Positions 21,701-29,614 of a stretch of 64,000 nucleotides of DNA are shown one piece after another (position 1 is the stretch's first letter; the number at the start of each line of letters is the position of its first letter). The DNA comes from Scolanthus callimorphus (lineage: Eukaryota > Cnidaria > Anthozoa > Actiniaria > Edwardsiidae). The notes beneath the pieces are model-generated. The model was not told the origin of the DNA, ran no database searches, and saw only the letters and a program-made list of their open reading frames with translations. The stretch is taken from assembly GCA_033964015.1 (NCBI GenBank), contig CM066913.1:32749577-32813576 (forward strand), given 5' to 3'. Position numbers and translations under genes: made by a program.

Positions 21701-24619
21701 ACAGTGGGAGTTATTTGAATGTGTTCTCGTTAAAGTTAACGGTTTATTCTCCTTTATCGGCATTATCATTCTCAGGAGCACACTACTTTTGTATGTGTCT
21801 GCATCGCCGAGTTCCTCTCGCTATATGAGACCGAAAGATTAGTGCAAGAGTTAACCAAGTCAGAGATTGATACACATAACATTATTGTAAACCAACTTGT
21901 ATATCCAAGCAAAAATGAAGGTAAATTCTTTCGTACCCGTCATGGTTTACGATAATCAACACCTGTGTTCTCTATTTTTTATGCTATTGTTCTATTGTGC
22001 GATGAGATGAATAGCTACCGTAGTTTGTTAGTTCTCTTTGTGCAAATGATTTAATTGTTAGAGAGGCTCAGATATAAGTATTTCTGCAGGGACTGAAAAT
22101 GTTCGACTTGCGTGCTATTATCTGGAGTGTTTTGATTACAATTGCAAATTCAGTTGTTAAACTGGGAGGAGCTATCCCTTTTATCAGGGTACGTACGCGC
22201 CCTGAAAATCCTGGAATATCCTGGATTTTCATTTCCTTCCTGGAAAGTCCTTGAAAGTCCTGGAATTTTAAGGAAAATCCTGGAAAAACTCCTGGAAAAA
22301 TGTTTCAACTCAAATGTGGTTGAGTGAGCCACTTTCGCGAATCTTATTTTGGGCTGCAAATTATGGCATCAGCACTGTTATCTTGCAACAGGAGTGAATA
22401 GAAAAACGTAAATTGCCGTATGTCGGTCCAATATAGTAAAGCAGCTTCCTTTTAAAGTGTGTATATTGTTTTTTTTTTTTTTTGGGGGGGGGGACATTTC
22501 TATTCCATTTCTATTTCTATTCCTGCATTTTTGTCATTCAGAAAGCGTGCGAACCCACCCTGTTTTATAGTGGAACCTCGTGGCAAAGAAAACGTATTTC
22601 TGGGAGAAAGAACCGTCGGACAACCAAAGTTAAATGTTTTAGCAGTCCCCTGGTGAAAGTAAAATAAGTCGCTCATGTGATCTCAGGATCTTGAATATCC
22701 ACGAGTTGTTTTAAACCATTGCTTTGATTTTGTTTCAGGTTCAGATTGTCGTCTTTGTGAAGCCCGGTGTAGAATACAGCAAAAGTACCTTCACCAGGTA
22801 ATAACCGCCCACTTAGAGTTTCCGTGGAGTTTTAGTGCAAAAAAAGCCGGAGAAACCTCGACAATCTCGCTCGTCATATCAAGAAAACATTGTCGTCTTT
22901 CTAGAGATAGACCGGGCTTCCTGTGGTGTCTCGTCTACCTTGTTTCCAGGTTCTTGACCGTGAAAAACACAGCAGAAAATGCACAGAACATATTTTCTCG
23001 AGTATATTTGAGTTCTGGTTGAGTTTGAAGTATTCTACGTCAATAAAAATAGTGAAAAACTTGCTGGGATTCCAAATATGGTATGCAGATACTTCCTTAT
23101 AAGGAAGTTGAAGAAAGTCGACAATTTTTAAGGGAATTTTCTTGATATGTGAGCTTTCTTCGCTTTTCTCCGGTTTCACCTGCCCTAAAACTCTACGGGA
23201 ATATATCATCAAGACGTTATTTGAAAGTCTGTGAGTATTTTCCTCATATTTTAGCGAAAAAAGCGGAAAAATCCACCAAAACTTGCAGGTATTCGAGAAA
23301 CATCGTATTCTTGGCCGCCATGTTGTTTTGTCTCGGACAAAGGCAAAGCACAGGTAGCCCGTGCATATTAGCAGAAAACGATAGCGCTATCTTGTCAGGT
23401 AACGGCAAAGTGTGCGCAGGGTTGTATCTGAACCTTGTGCCATATTGCGAGCGCACCTTCGGAAATCCGCTCGAGATAAAATAGCGGCAGCTTTTGATCC
23501 CACGCACAGGAACCCCAATCTCCGCAAAAAAAAAAAAAAAATTGAGCCTGTTGGCATGTTAGACGCATACAGTGTGTCTAGTTCCTATTTTTTAGGCGTA
23601 TTCCTAACATTCCCCTTTTTTTCCCGATTTTGGCAACGGAAATAGGTGAAATCGAATTAATTTTTCCACCAAATTTTGATACATTTCTGGCCACATTGCG
23701 ATGTTAGGTTCAACGCGCGCAGAGCGATGGCAGCGCCGATTTCCACCATAATTTGTAACCATGACAACGAATTGTCGCGAAAAATTCAAGATCTACAATC
23801 TAAAAATAGTTTCATCTACACCTGTGGTTCGGACGCCAACCAGTAGGTGATGGGGTCTCCTGTTGATGGGCTCCCTGTGCTTCGGACTCCCACCAGTAGG
23901 TGATGGAGACTCCTGTTGATGGGCTCCCTGTGCTTCGACGCCCACCAGTAGGCGATGGAGGCTCCCGTTGATGGCTCCCTGTGCTTCGGACGCCCACCAG
24001 TAGGTGATGGAGGCTCCTGTTGATGGGCTCCCTGTGCTTCGGACGCCCACCAGTAGGCGATGGAGGCTCCTGTTGATGGGCTCCCTGTGCTTCGGACGCC
24101 CACCAGTAGGCGATGGAGGCTCCCGTTGATGGGCTCCCTGTGCTTCGGACGCCCACCAGTAGGCGATGGAGGCTCCCGTTGATGGGCTCCCTGTGCTTCG
24201 GACGGCCACCAGTAGGTGATGGAGACTCCTGTTGATGGGCTCCCTGTGCTTCGGACGCCCACCAGTAGGCGATGGAGGCTGCCGTTGATGGGCTCCCTGT
24301 GCTTCGGACGCCCACCAATAGGCTGATAGGTGATGGAGACTCCTGTTGATGGGCTCCCTGTGCTTCGGACGCCCACCAATAGGTGATGGAGACTCCTGTT
24401 GGTGGGCTTCTGTCTCTGCTAATGTTGTCCGCGAGCTGGAAGTAACGCTATATTGATCTGTAACGCGTTATTAATCCATTGGTGTCGTTCCTTCTCCAGA
24501 TTCAAGATTTATACGAAGATTTTAACGTGACACGTCTTCCGCTACTGACGCACGAGGTCAGAGGTGTGGATAAAATCCTTCACTTCTCCAGACATTTAGT
24601 AACGCCATATCAACCATAG
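9578..24619 (+). CDS. ASNA1: ATPase GET3/ASNA1 (TRC40), complete nine-exon gene
   Basis: Encodes the cytosolic ATPase that carries tail-anchored membrane proteins to the ER receptor in the GET/TRC pathway; the family works as a zinc-linked homodimer. Joining 9578-9708, 13595-13736, 15382-15439, 15884-15974, 16237-16387, 17867-17974, 21776-21920, 22739-22797 and 24500-24619 gives 1005 coding bases, 334 residues and a TAG stop, with every splice phase matching. Visible features are the deviant Walker [11 protein letters not shown] (residues 33-42), a switch region [24 protein letters not shown], the [13 protein letters not shown] helix, [12 protein letters not shown], and the zinc CRLC pair (Cys279, Cys282). 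Human ASNA1 is about 348 residues, so the length is normal. The gene is stretched over 15 kb because its introns are full of repeats. No frameshift was found. Confidence 0.96.
10300..10360. repeat. Near-perfect 58-bp palindrome
   Basis: ATGAACATGAAGCATTATAT and its reverse complement meet at ACTAGT (10328-10333) with no loop to speak of. It could form a cruciform; no protein or RNA role is evident. Confidence 0.8.
10523..11073 (-). pseudogene. DUF3504/KIAA1958-like recombinase remnant (Crypton-related), broken
   Basis: From 11073 the - strand reads [11 protein letters not shown], then [15 protein letters not shown], the N-terminal pattern of the KIAA1958/QRICH1/ZMYM2-like domain shared with Crypton tyrosine recombinases. 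The frame is then lost. In another frame come [19 protein letters not shown], a GT donor, and a second block [17 protein letters not shown] near 10700. These follow the family order but the region between them is deleted. The catalytic Arg-His-Arg-Tyr part is absent. A short acidic reading ends near 10523. Assignment rests on recognised motifs and was not tested by a search. Confidence 0.6.
11175..11271. mobile_element. Short hairpin MITE
   Basis: AACACTCGCAGCAGTGTATT...GGGATTTTATAGC forms two ~40-base arms around a loop of about 13 bases (TTGGGCTTCACCC). It is a foldback MITE nested beside the TIR of the 10.1-11.2 kb element. Confidence 0.75.
11288..13196. mobile_element. 1.9 kb foldback element with internal tandem repeats
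   Basis: The arms share CCGTACCGCTCTCGAGTAAC and ACTCGCGAGCCGCGAGT and their reverse complements (11288-11385 against about 13100-13196). Inside, a 180-225 base unit with GTAAGTTTTGTGGGGTTTAT recurs five times (starts near 11651, 11868, 12058, 12282, 12465), and a GCTCGCGAGTCTTGCGAGTG block occurs twice (about 11430 and 12597). No transposase is seen. Confidence 0.65.
13595..13736 (+). CDS. ASNA1: ASNA1 exon 2 (switch I)
   Basis: Follows acceptor TTGCAG and encodes [33 protein letters not shown] up to GFQNLYAM. The donor is ATG|GTAAGC in phase 0. The DPAHN loop binds nucleotide in this family. Confidence 0.95.
14378..15080. mobile_element. Nested hairpin element in ASNA1 intron 2
   Basis: Outer ends CAATATTGATTAATAATATT and reverse complement enclose a 14.6 kb mini-hairpin and a large hairpin (14700-15055) with arms near 180 bases and a tip at TTGATGCC (about 14870). 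No coding content; probably two MITEs, one inside the other. Confidence 0.75.
15382..15439 (+). CDS. ASNA1: ASNA1 exon 3
   Basis: Short exon after TTACAG, encoding [19 protein letters not shown] and leaving one base. The reading fits the helical insert that follows the switch I region in GET3. Confidence 0.93.
15884..15974 (+). CDS. ASNA1: ASNA1 exon 4
   Basis: After TTTCAG, encodes [20 protein letters not shown] and [11 protein letters not shown]. This is the conserved helix leading to the second nucleotide-contact region. It ends in phase 2 at AG|GTCAGG. Confidence 0.95.
16237..16387 (+). CDS. ASNA1: ASNA1 exon 5 (switch II, hydrophobic groove)
   Basis: After CGACAG, encodes [20 protein letters not shown] and then [20 protein letters not shown] up to [15 protein letters not shown] is the family's switch II signature. 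The groove helices that cover the client helix begin here. Phase 0 donor CAG|GTACTT. Confidence 0.95.
16551..17310 (+). repeat. 399-bp direct tandem duplication
   Basis: The block beginning TCTCACATGCACACAT at 16551 recurs at 16950 and stays similar through GATGCAGAGGCAAGCGAATC. Short TCTCACATGCAC units mark the junction. Intronic in ASNA1. Confidence 0.8.
17360..17815 (+). repeat. ~32-bp minisatellite
   Basis: About 14 units of the form GGGCTTGATAGCTCACAGCC ACCTTAAGGTAT, with scattered base changes. It lies directly upstream of the ASNA1 exon 6 acceptor. Confidence 0.9.
17867..17974 (+). CDS. ASNA1: ASNA1 exon 6
   Basis: After CTTGCAG, encodes [20 protein letters not shown] and [16 protein letters not shown], the client-groove helix region. 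Donor CCG|GTAAGT, phase 0. The intron just upstream ends in a 32-bp minisatellite about 50 bases before the acceptor. Confidence 0.95.
18045..18370. mobile_element. Degraded copy of the GTCACACG MITE
   Basis: Shares long stretches with the intact element at 58571-58913 (for example GTGTGCGCTGATTGGCTAAT and ATCTACTTTTTCTGCAA), but the termini are eroded. Confidence 0.6.
18670..18815 (+). repeat. Two-copy G-rich tandem repeat
   Basis: The unit TCACTTTTCGACACTCTTCC plus ATTGGGGGAGGGG and TATGGATATTTTCTGG occurs twice, about 72 bases apart. C- and G-runs around 18500 and 18940 flank it. Confidence 0.7.
19850..20458. mobile_element. ~0.6 kb AT-rich TIR element
   Basis: Left end CCTAATCCAATAATTG then CCCCGGCATGTTCA; right end TGAACACGCCGGG then ATCATTAGG. 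The inside is rich in ATTGATT and ATCAAT words. No ORF of interest. ASNA1 intron 6. Confidence 0.55.
20459..21775. other. ASNA1 intron sequence without recognised genes
   Basis: Contains a duplicated AGCAGTCACCCCCAAGAATT near 20538 and a GC-richer patch at 21000-21400. A - strand reading [16 protein letters not shown] from 21063 stops after about 24 residues and is not supported as a gene. Confidence 0.4.
21776..21920 (+). CDS. ASNA1: ASNA1 exon 7
   Basis: After TCTCAG, encodes [20 protein letters not shown] and then [20 protein letters not shown] to YPSKNE, leaving one base. The [10 protein letters not shown] block holds the conserved Asn of the adenine-binding region. Confidence 0.95.
21921..22738. 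other. ASNA1 intron 7
   Basis: Holds a run of TCCTGGAAA-type words at 22205-22300 and a T/G homopolymer run at 22470-22493. Nothing else recognised. Confidence 0.4.
22739..22797 (+). CDS. ASNA1: ASNA1 exon 8 (zinc CxxC)
   Basis: After TTTCAG, encodes [24 protein letters not shown] is the CxxC pair that, with the partner subunit, holds the dimer zinc ion. Phase 0 donor CAG|GTAATA. Confidence 0.95.
22798..23821. other. First part of ASNA1 intron 8
   Basis: No gene is seen. Short ORFs on both strands show no family motif. A poly-A run is at 23526-23540. Confidence 0.4.
23822..24412 (+). repeat. 53-bp minisatellite
   Basis: About 11 units of GGCTCCCTGTGCTTCGGACG followed by CCCACCAGTAGGCGATGGA and GGCTCCTGTTGAT. 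Because 53 is not divisible by three and the unit lacks stops on the - strand, three overlapping long false ORFs appear there. Confidence 0.92.
24500..24619 (+). CDS. ASNA1: ASNA1 exon 9 (C-terminus, stop)
   Basis: After TCTCCAG, encodes [20 protein letters not shown] then [19 protein letters not shown] and TAG at 24617. LPLL.HEVRG is conserved in metazoan GET3. The exon sits between a 53-bp minisatellite ending about 90 bases upstream and a 30-bp minisatellite starting about 135 bases downstream. Confidence 0.95.
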   Translation: MQDLYEDFNVTRLPLLTHEVRGVDKILHFSRHLVTPYQP

Positions 24620-24754
24620 CAAATAACACCCACATACACGCCTAGATAATGACAAGTAGTAAGGTACGGAAGATTGAGCAGATTTTTCTATGACTGTATA
24701 AGGGTACGGAATGCGGCACAGAGCTGCGCCTTCAGGTGAATATCCAGCCTATCA

Positions 24755-25400
24755 CATCGCTTGAAATGACTGATCAACCAATCACATCGCGTGAAATGAC
24801 TGATCAACCAATCACATTGCTTGAAATGACTGATCGACCAATCACCGCGTGAAATGACTGATCAACTAAACATCGCGTGAAATGACTGATCGACCAATCA
24901 CATCGCGTGAAATGACTGATCAACTAAACATCGCGTGAAATGACTGATCAACCAGTCACGTCGCGTGAAATGACTGATCAACCAATCACATCGCGTGAAA
25001 TGACTGATCAACCGATCACATCGCGTGAAATGACTGATCAACCAATCACGTCGCGTTAAATGACTGATCAACCAATCACATCGCGTGAAATGACTGATGG
25101 GCCAATCACATCGCGTGAAATGACTGATCAACCAATCACATTGCTTGAAATGACTGATCGACCAATCACCGCGTGAAATGACTGATCAACTAAACATCGT
25201 GTGAAATGACTGATCGACCAATCACATCGCGTGAAATGACTGATCAACTAAACATCGCGTGAAATGACTGATCGACCAATCACATCGCGTGAAATGACTG
25301 ATCAACCAATCTCACCGCGTGAAATGACTGATCAACCAATCACATCGCTTGAAATGACTGATCAACCAATCACATCGCGTGAAATGACTGATCAACCAAT
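24755..25400 (+). repeat. 30-bp minisatellite (ATGACTGATCAACCAATCAC)
   Basis: About 21 units of GTGAAATGACTGATCAACCA plus ATCACATCGC. Some units are shortened (ACTGATCAACTAAACATCGC), and a block at 24810-24940 is repeated at 25130-25260, showing larger-scale unit copying. It starts about 135 bases past the ASNA1 stop and may lie in the 3' UTR. Confidence 0.92.
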
Positions 25401-25458
25401 CAAAATTCTTTTTCACAGTCATACGGAATCTGCTGTAATGACGAGCAAGGTACGGAAG

Positions 25459-25606
25459 CTATATAGCAGATTTCGTATGGCTGTGAAAAGTGCCGTGACA
25501 CGGTGCGGCACCGTCGCGGAATGAAATCGCGTTGTCGCGGCACGGTTACGGCGCGGCACAACTTTGTCGCGGTGCTTTTCACAGTCATACGAAATTTGCT
25601 CTAGCT
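25459..25606. mobile_element. ~150-bp GC-rich MITE
   Basis: Ends are AGCAGATTTCGTATGGCTGTG and CACAGTCATACGAAATTTGCT, with CGCGGCAC-rich inverted arms inside. Related ends occur at 24685 and 25408 and around 37707-38215. Confidence 0.65.
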
Positions 25607-28243
25607 ATTTAATGCCCGTCGTCATTGACCAATGGCGTCGCGGGGTAAAAATCGGGTGATCAAGGCAGGGCGGGGCGTTGTGTTGCTGGAGGATACAGCG
25701 CTGTATTTTCTCGCGGCGAAATTATGAACGCATATATTGAACGCTGGGGGTTGCGCAGAAAATTATTTCTCAATAGAAAAAACGAAAACGATCGCGTGAA
25801 AAACGAGCGCCGATGGCTTGAAGTACCGAAGGCGCGAATCGTCGTCGCCTTGGGCACTCCTCTGGTTTTTCACGCGCTCATTTTCACCGACGTTCGCCAA
25901 AGAATGGACTGCAAACAGTATATTCTCTCAACGGCTCTGCATCAAATCTCGCCTCGATGACTGTAACCAAAGCCTCCCACGCGAGTTGACGAGCTGGGGA
26001 GTTCTGGGTACGAGATGGTCCAACGCTTTTATTTAAACACTCTTTGCGTACCACGTTATGTCTTCCGCTTCGTGAGGAGTATGTCACTTATTTGAAAAAA
26101 TCTCGATCTACGTAGGTTACCAGACCGAAGGTTACCAGGCCACGTCGTCATATCACACGTCAAGTCGTCACCGCAAACCCTCAGTCGATAACCTGCGCGG
26201 CTCGAGTTTTTGAAAATAAGCGAGAAACACCTCACATAACTGTTCGACAGCCAGACTTTATCAAACGGCATTTACAAATCTGGTGAAACTCCGTTAAGCT
26301 CCGGTATTACGTTCACCAATTTTTTTAGATTGTGGTCTTCCCTTGAGTATTTTTTCTTTCTCTTTCTGCTACGCTCGAATTATATATGAATATGGAAGCA
26401 TCCAAAACAAAGAAAGAATATTCAAATGAATGCCACGTGATTTGAAATGGGAAAACATTCCTACTCACCTCGGAAAGATGACATTCTGAAACATTCAAGG
26501 TCAGGGAATTGTCTGGGAATTTTAGAATTTGTCCGAGAATTTTAAATGCAGGCGAAGTCAGAAAAAGGTGATACAAAATACTTTTTGAATAAATATTGGG
26601 GTACAACTGAAGTGTACATTGTCCATACCATGTCAGTGAAAATTAAAGTAAATTAACACCATTCAGTTTTCTGTGTTTTCCTTGAATCGAAACGAACCAT
26701 CTTTAATCTATAGCCAATCAAAGAATGTTTCTAGGGTCAGGTTTATGTGAATGGTAGTGGTGTTTATGTTGTTAAAATTGATAAATAATAAGAACAACAC
26801 AATAGAAACAATAAGAACAACAGGACCGTAGCGTGTTGTAAACCTGATACAACCACTAGCGGTTGTAACTAATTTGCATAGCAACGTTCATGAAACAGAG
26901 GACACTAGAAGCGATGAATGTCTTCAACATTTTAAAGTGGTTAACAACATTCGCATCCGTGTTGGATCAGATCTACATCACTCGCCTGTGGCTCGTGTTG
27001 TAAATCTGATACAACACGGCTGCTCCAGGAATTTCAGAAAGGGGTGCCGGATAGTGGGACGAAAATTTTCAAATTTCCTCCAGAAAATACAGTAAATGTA
27101 TGGGAAAATCGCCCGAGAAAGGGGGGCCGGGGCCGCGGCCCTCTCCGCCCCTGTTGTTTGTTTCGTTCTGGGAAAGTGTTTGAAAAGCTAAAGAAAGCTT
27201 TACAAAATCTAATCTTACTCAATTTTACTCAAATGGTTCGTTCTACCGTGTGAAGCCTATGAATAATTAATCACCTCCTTCTGAGTTATCCCTTCTAGCC
27301 ATGACCAATAAATAAGGAAATATTTAATATACGATACAACTATTTGCAGTGGATTGTTTTTATTAACAACATGACTCCTTTGTGTTGTAATTTCATGGAT
27401 CTGTTAATTTTCTGGTTATTTTCTCATAATACTGTTGTTTCTAATACATTATTAGTATTCACCACCATCGGCCTCGACATTTTTTTAATATTAATCTGTT
27501 TAGACGCTCGGGGAAATTCAGAGCTTTATATACATGAAATGTATATACATATCTATACAGTAACGAACTTAGAGCAGCATTAACAGCAAAGAGCGAGGAG
27601 CGCGCGCCAAGGGTTGTGACTTTCAAGACTTGGATACTGGTTAAATATAAAACAGATATTCGGTATGCTTTTCTGTACAATTAAATAAATATTTTCTAAA
27701 CTTTTCGGATTTTGAACCATTTCTGAACTGGCTCTCTGAAGGCCCTCGCATCGAATTGGTGGATTTAGAGCCTCGATACGAGGCTACCAATAAGGTACAA
27801 GTGTTGTACTTGATTGACAGGTGACACTATTGTATCTGAATATCCAATCAGTGCCCTCAAATGGTTCGATTTACAGGAGTCAATAATTGTATTTACATAC
27901 CTGCTTCACTGAAAAAGCTCCAAGTTTGGATTGCGAAAACGAGAGCTAAAACCTTCGAAACACAACAGTGATATTCGACTGAGCACAAAATGGGAAATGC
28001 GCGTTATTTTGCACCGGGTACCGAGACATTTTATTCTGAGTGTATTTCTATCGCATTGCAAAGCCGTCCAGCCAGATAAAAGGACAAGAACCATGAAGTA
28101 GCGCTTTAAAAATTCGGAGAAGATCGTTGGGCAGGGTAAGATTTCATTTGATTAACCTATCATCGAGTTTTACTAGCTCCAGATTACTTCGCTGATAAAT
28201 CAGTCATCGAATGACTGACTAACGAAGAGGAAATGGCACTAGC
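25607..28243. other. Spacer between the convergent genes
   Basis: No exon recognised on either strand. A direct repeat CGTGTTGTAAAYCTGATACAAC occurs at about 26831 and 26994. The rest appears unique. Confidence 0.4.
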
Positions 28244-28439
28244 TAGCCTGCTCGCAGACGTTGGAGAGTAGTTTTAGGTCGAGAAACGAGTTTGCTATCG
28301 CTTGGCCGCCATCTTGGATTTGTGACAAAATGTGACAAATCGGGGGGAGGGGGCGGGTCACAAATTCAAGATGGCGGCTAAGCGATAGCAAACTCGCGTT
28401 TCTCGACCTAACTACTCTCCAACGCCTGCGAGTAGGCTA
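28244..28439. mobile_element. 196-bp hairpin MITE with 9-bp target-site duplication
   Basis: The terminal repeats TAGCCTGCTCGCAG and CTGCGAGTAGGCTA extend into ~85-base arms with GAGTTTGCTATCGCTTGGCC. GGCACTAGC flanks it on both sides (28235-28243 and 28440-28448). A 9-bp duplication suggests Mutator-type mobilisation. Confidence 0.85.
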
Positions 28440-29420
28440 GGCACTAGCAAAACCCACTTCTGCAAAGACGGGGGTTTGGGACAAGAGCAATCAAGGTTCT
28501 ATTTCTCTCTTCTTGAAGACCTATAAGTTAAAATGAGCTAATAATCTTTCAAGATCTCCGTTCTTGATCTCAATATACATAATACTTCGAATAAAATTTT
28601 GATTTGTTGTAAATGCCACGATGACGAAGCAACAAGAATATACCTAACTAAATCATTTGCTGTTTTCACTCGTACCGAGTTTGGAACCGTACCCGACTCT
28701 TTATGGACACGCCCTCATTAAGTCGAAGTATCCAACGCGATTACTCAGCAACTGACGATGATAAGCTTTGCAGTGAGCAACGGATCATGCAATTGGTTTT
28801 GCTTAACTATCTCGCTATTATTTCCATTCGGGGTAGCATTTCAGTATGAACAACAAAGCTATGACCCGCCCAGTGTAGGTGCGCATAGATCACCCATTCC
28901 GTCGAGTGACCTTTGTTTTGCGGATGGCACCATATATTGTTTTGACGGCCCGTATTTCTAATTGTTAATGGGAGTTCTGTGGTTCCTTGTGAGGTTGATC
29001 CTGCAAACCGCTGGCATATGATGCAATTTGCATCAAACAAGAGGCTGCGACCAGAACAGAATGGCGCGCCTTGAGCCATGGAAGGCAAATGCTGAAGCCC
29101 GCCATTTCTCCTACGACCCATTCACGAATTCACCATTCTAGAACAATAAATTTCCACAACGATAACCATTGAAAACAGCGACCATAACCATCAGTAATTC
29201 AGGCGCACATTGCGAACTTTTCCACTCAAATTTAAACATCTACCGACTACTCATTGTCATTTGGACCACATCAGTGAAACATCACAGATTCGTAAGCATG
29301 TTTTCATATTTGCATTCCCTCCACGCCGCCGAACTGGCGAAACTCTGTGCGCGGCACGAGACCATATCGCTTCCGCCAATACCATCGTATTTCCATCACT
29401 AGAAGGGTGTTCCACAAGGC
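28440..29420. other. Spacer downstream of PDE4
   Basis: Probably includes the 3' UTR of the - strand phosphodiesterase. An open - strand reading at 28807-29121 has no recognisable domain and is not called. No certain poly(A) signal was placed. Confidence 0.35.
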
Positions 29421-29614
29421 TTAGTTGTTGTTCCCATCCGTAACAGGGATTTCAAACGAACTCTCCCCATCGTATTCATCGTCCGCTTCGCAGCTTCGAC
29501 CGCTGCTGCCGCCGCACTTACGCAGTATGTCTTCAGGGTTGATGTTGTGTCTCGCTGATGAATGATCTTGGGAAGAATTGTTCTGTTCTGTCCCGCCCTT
29601 TTTGTCTTCCTCTT
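29421..29614 (-). CDS. PDE4: PDE4 last exon, acidic C-terminal tail
   Basis: After TTTTACAG, two bases complete the Glu codon, giving [20 protein letters not shown] then [20 protein letters not shown] and [23 protein letters not shown] at 29421. Vertebrate PDE4 tails are also acidic and poorly conserved. The call rests on the matching splice phase and acidic composition. Confidence 0.75.

Noticed and set aside
23793..24379. Three overlapping - strand ORFs of 138-187 residues
   Set aside because: They are shifted readings of the 53-bp minisatellite in an ASNA1 intron; a repeat unit not divisible by three gives the same peptide in each frame.
28807..29121. 104-residue - strand ORF between the two genes
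   Set aside because: No motif, no splice context, no supporting composition.
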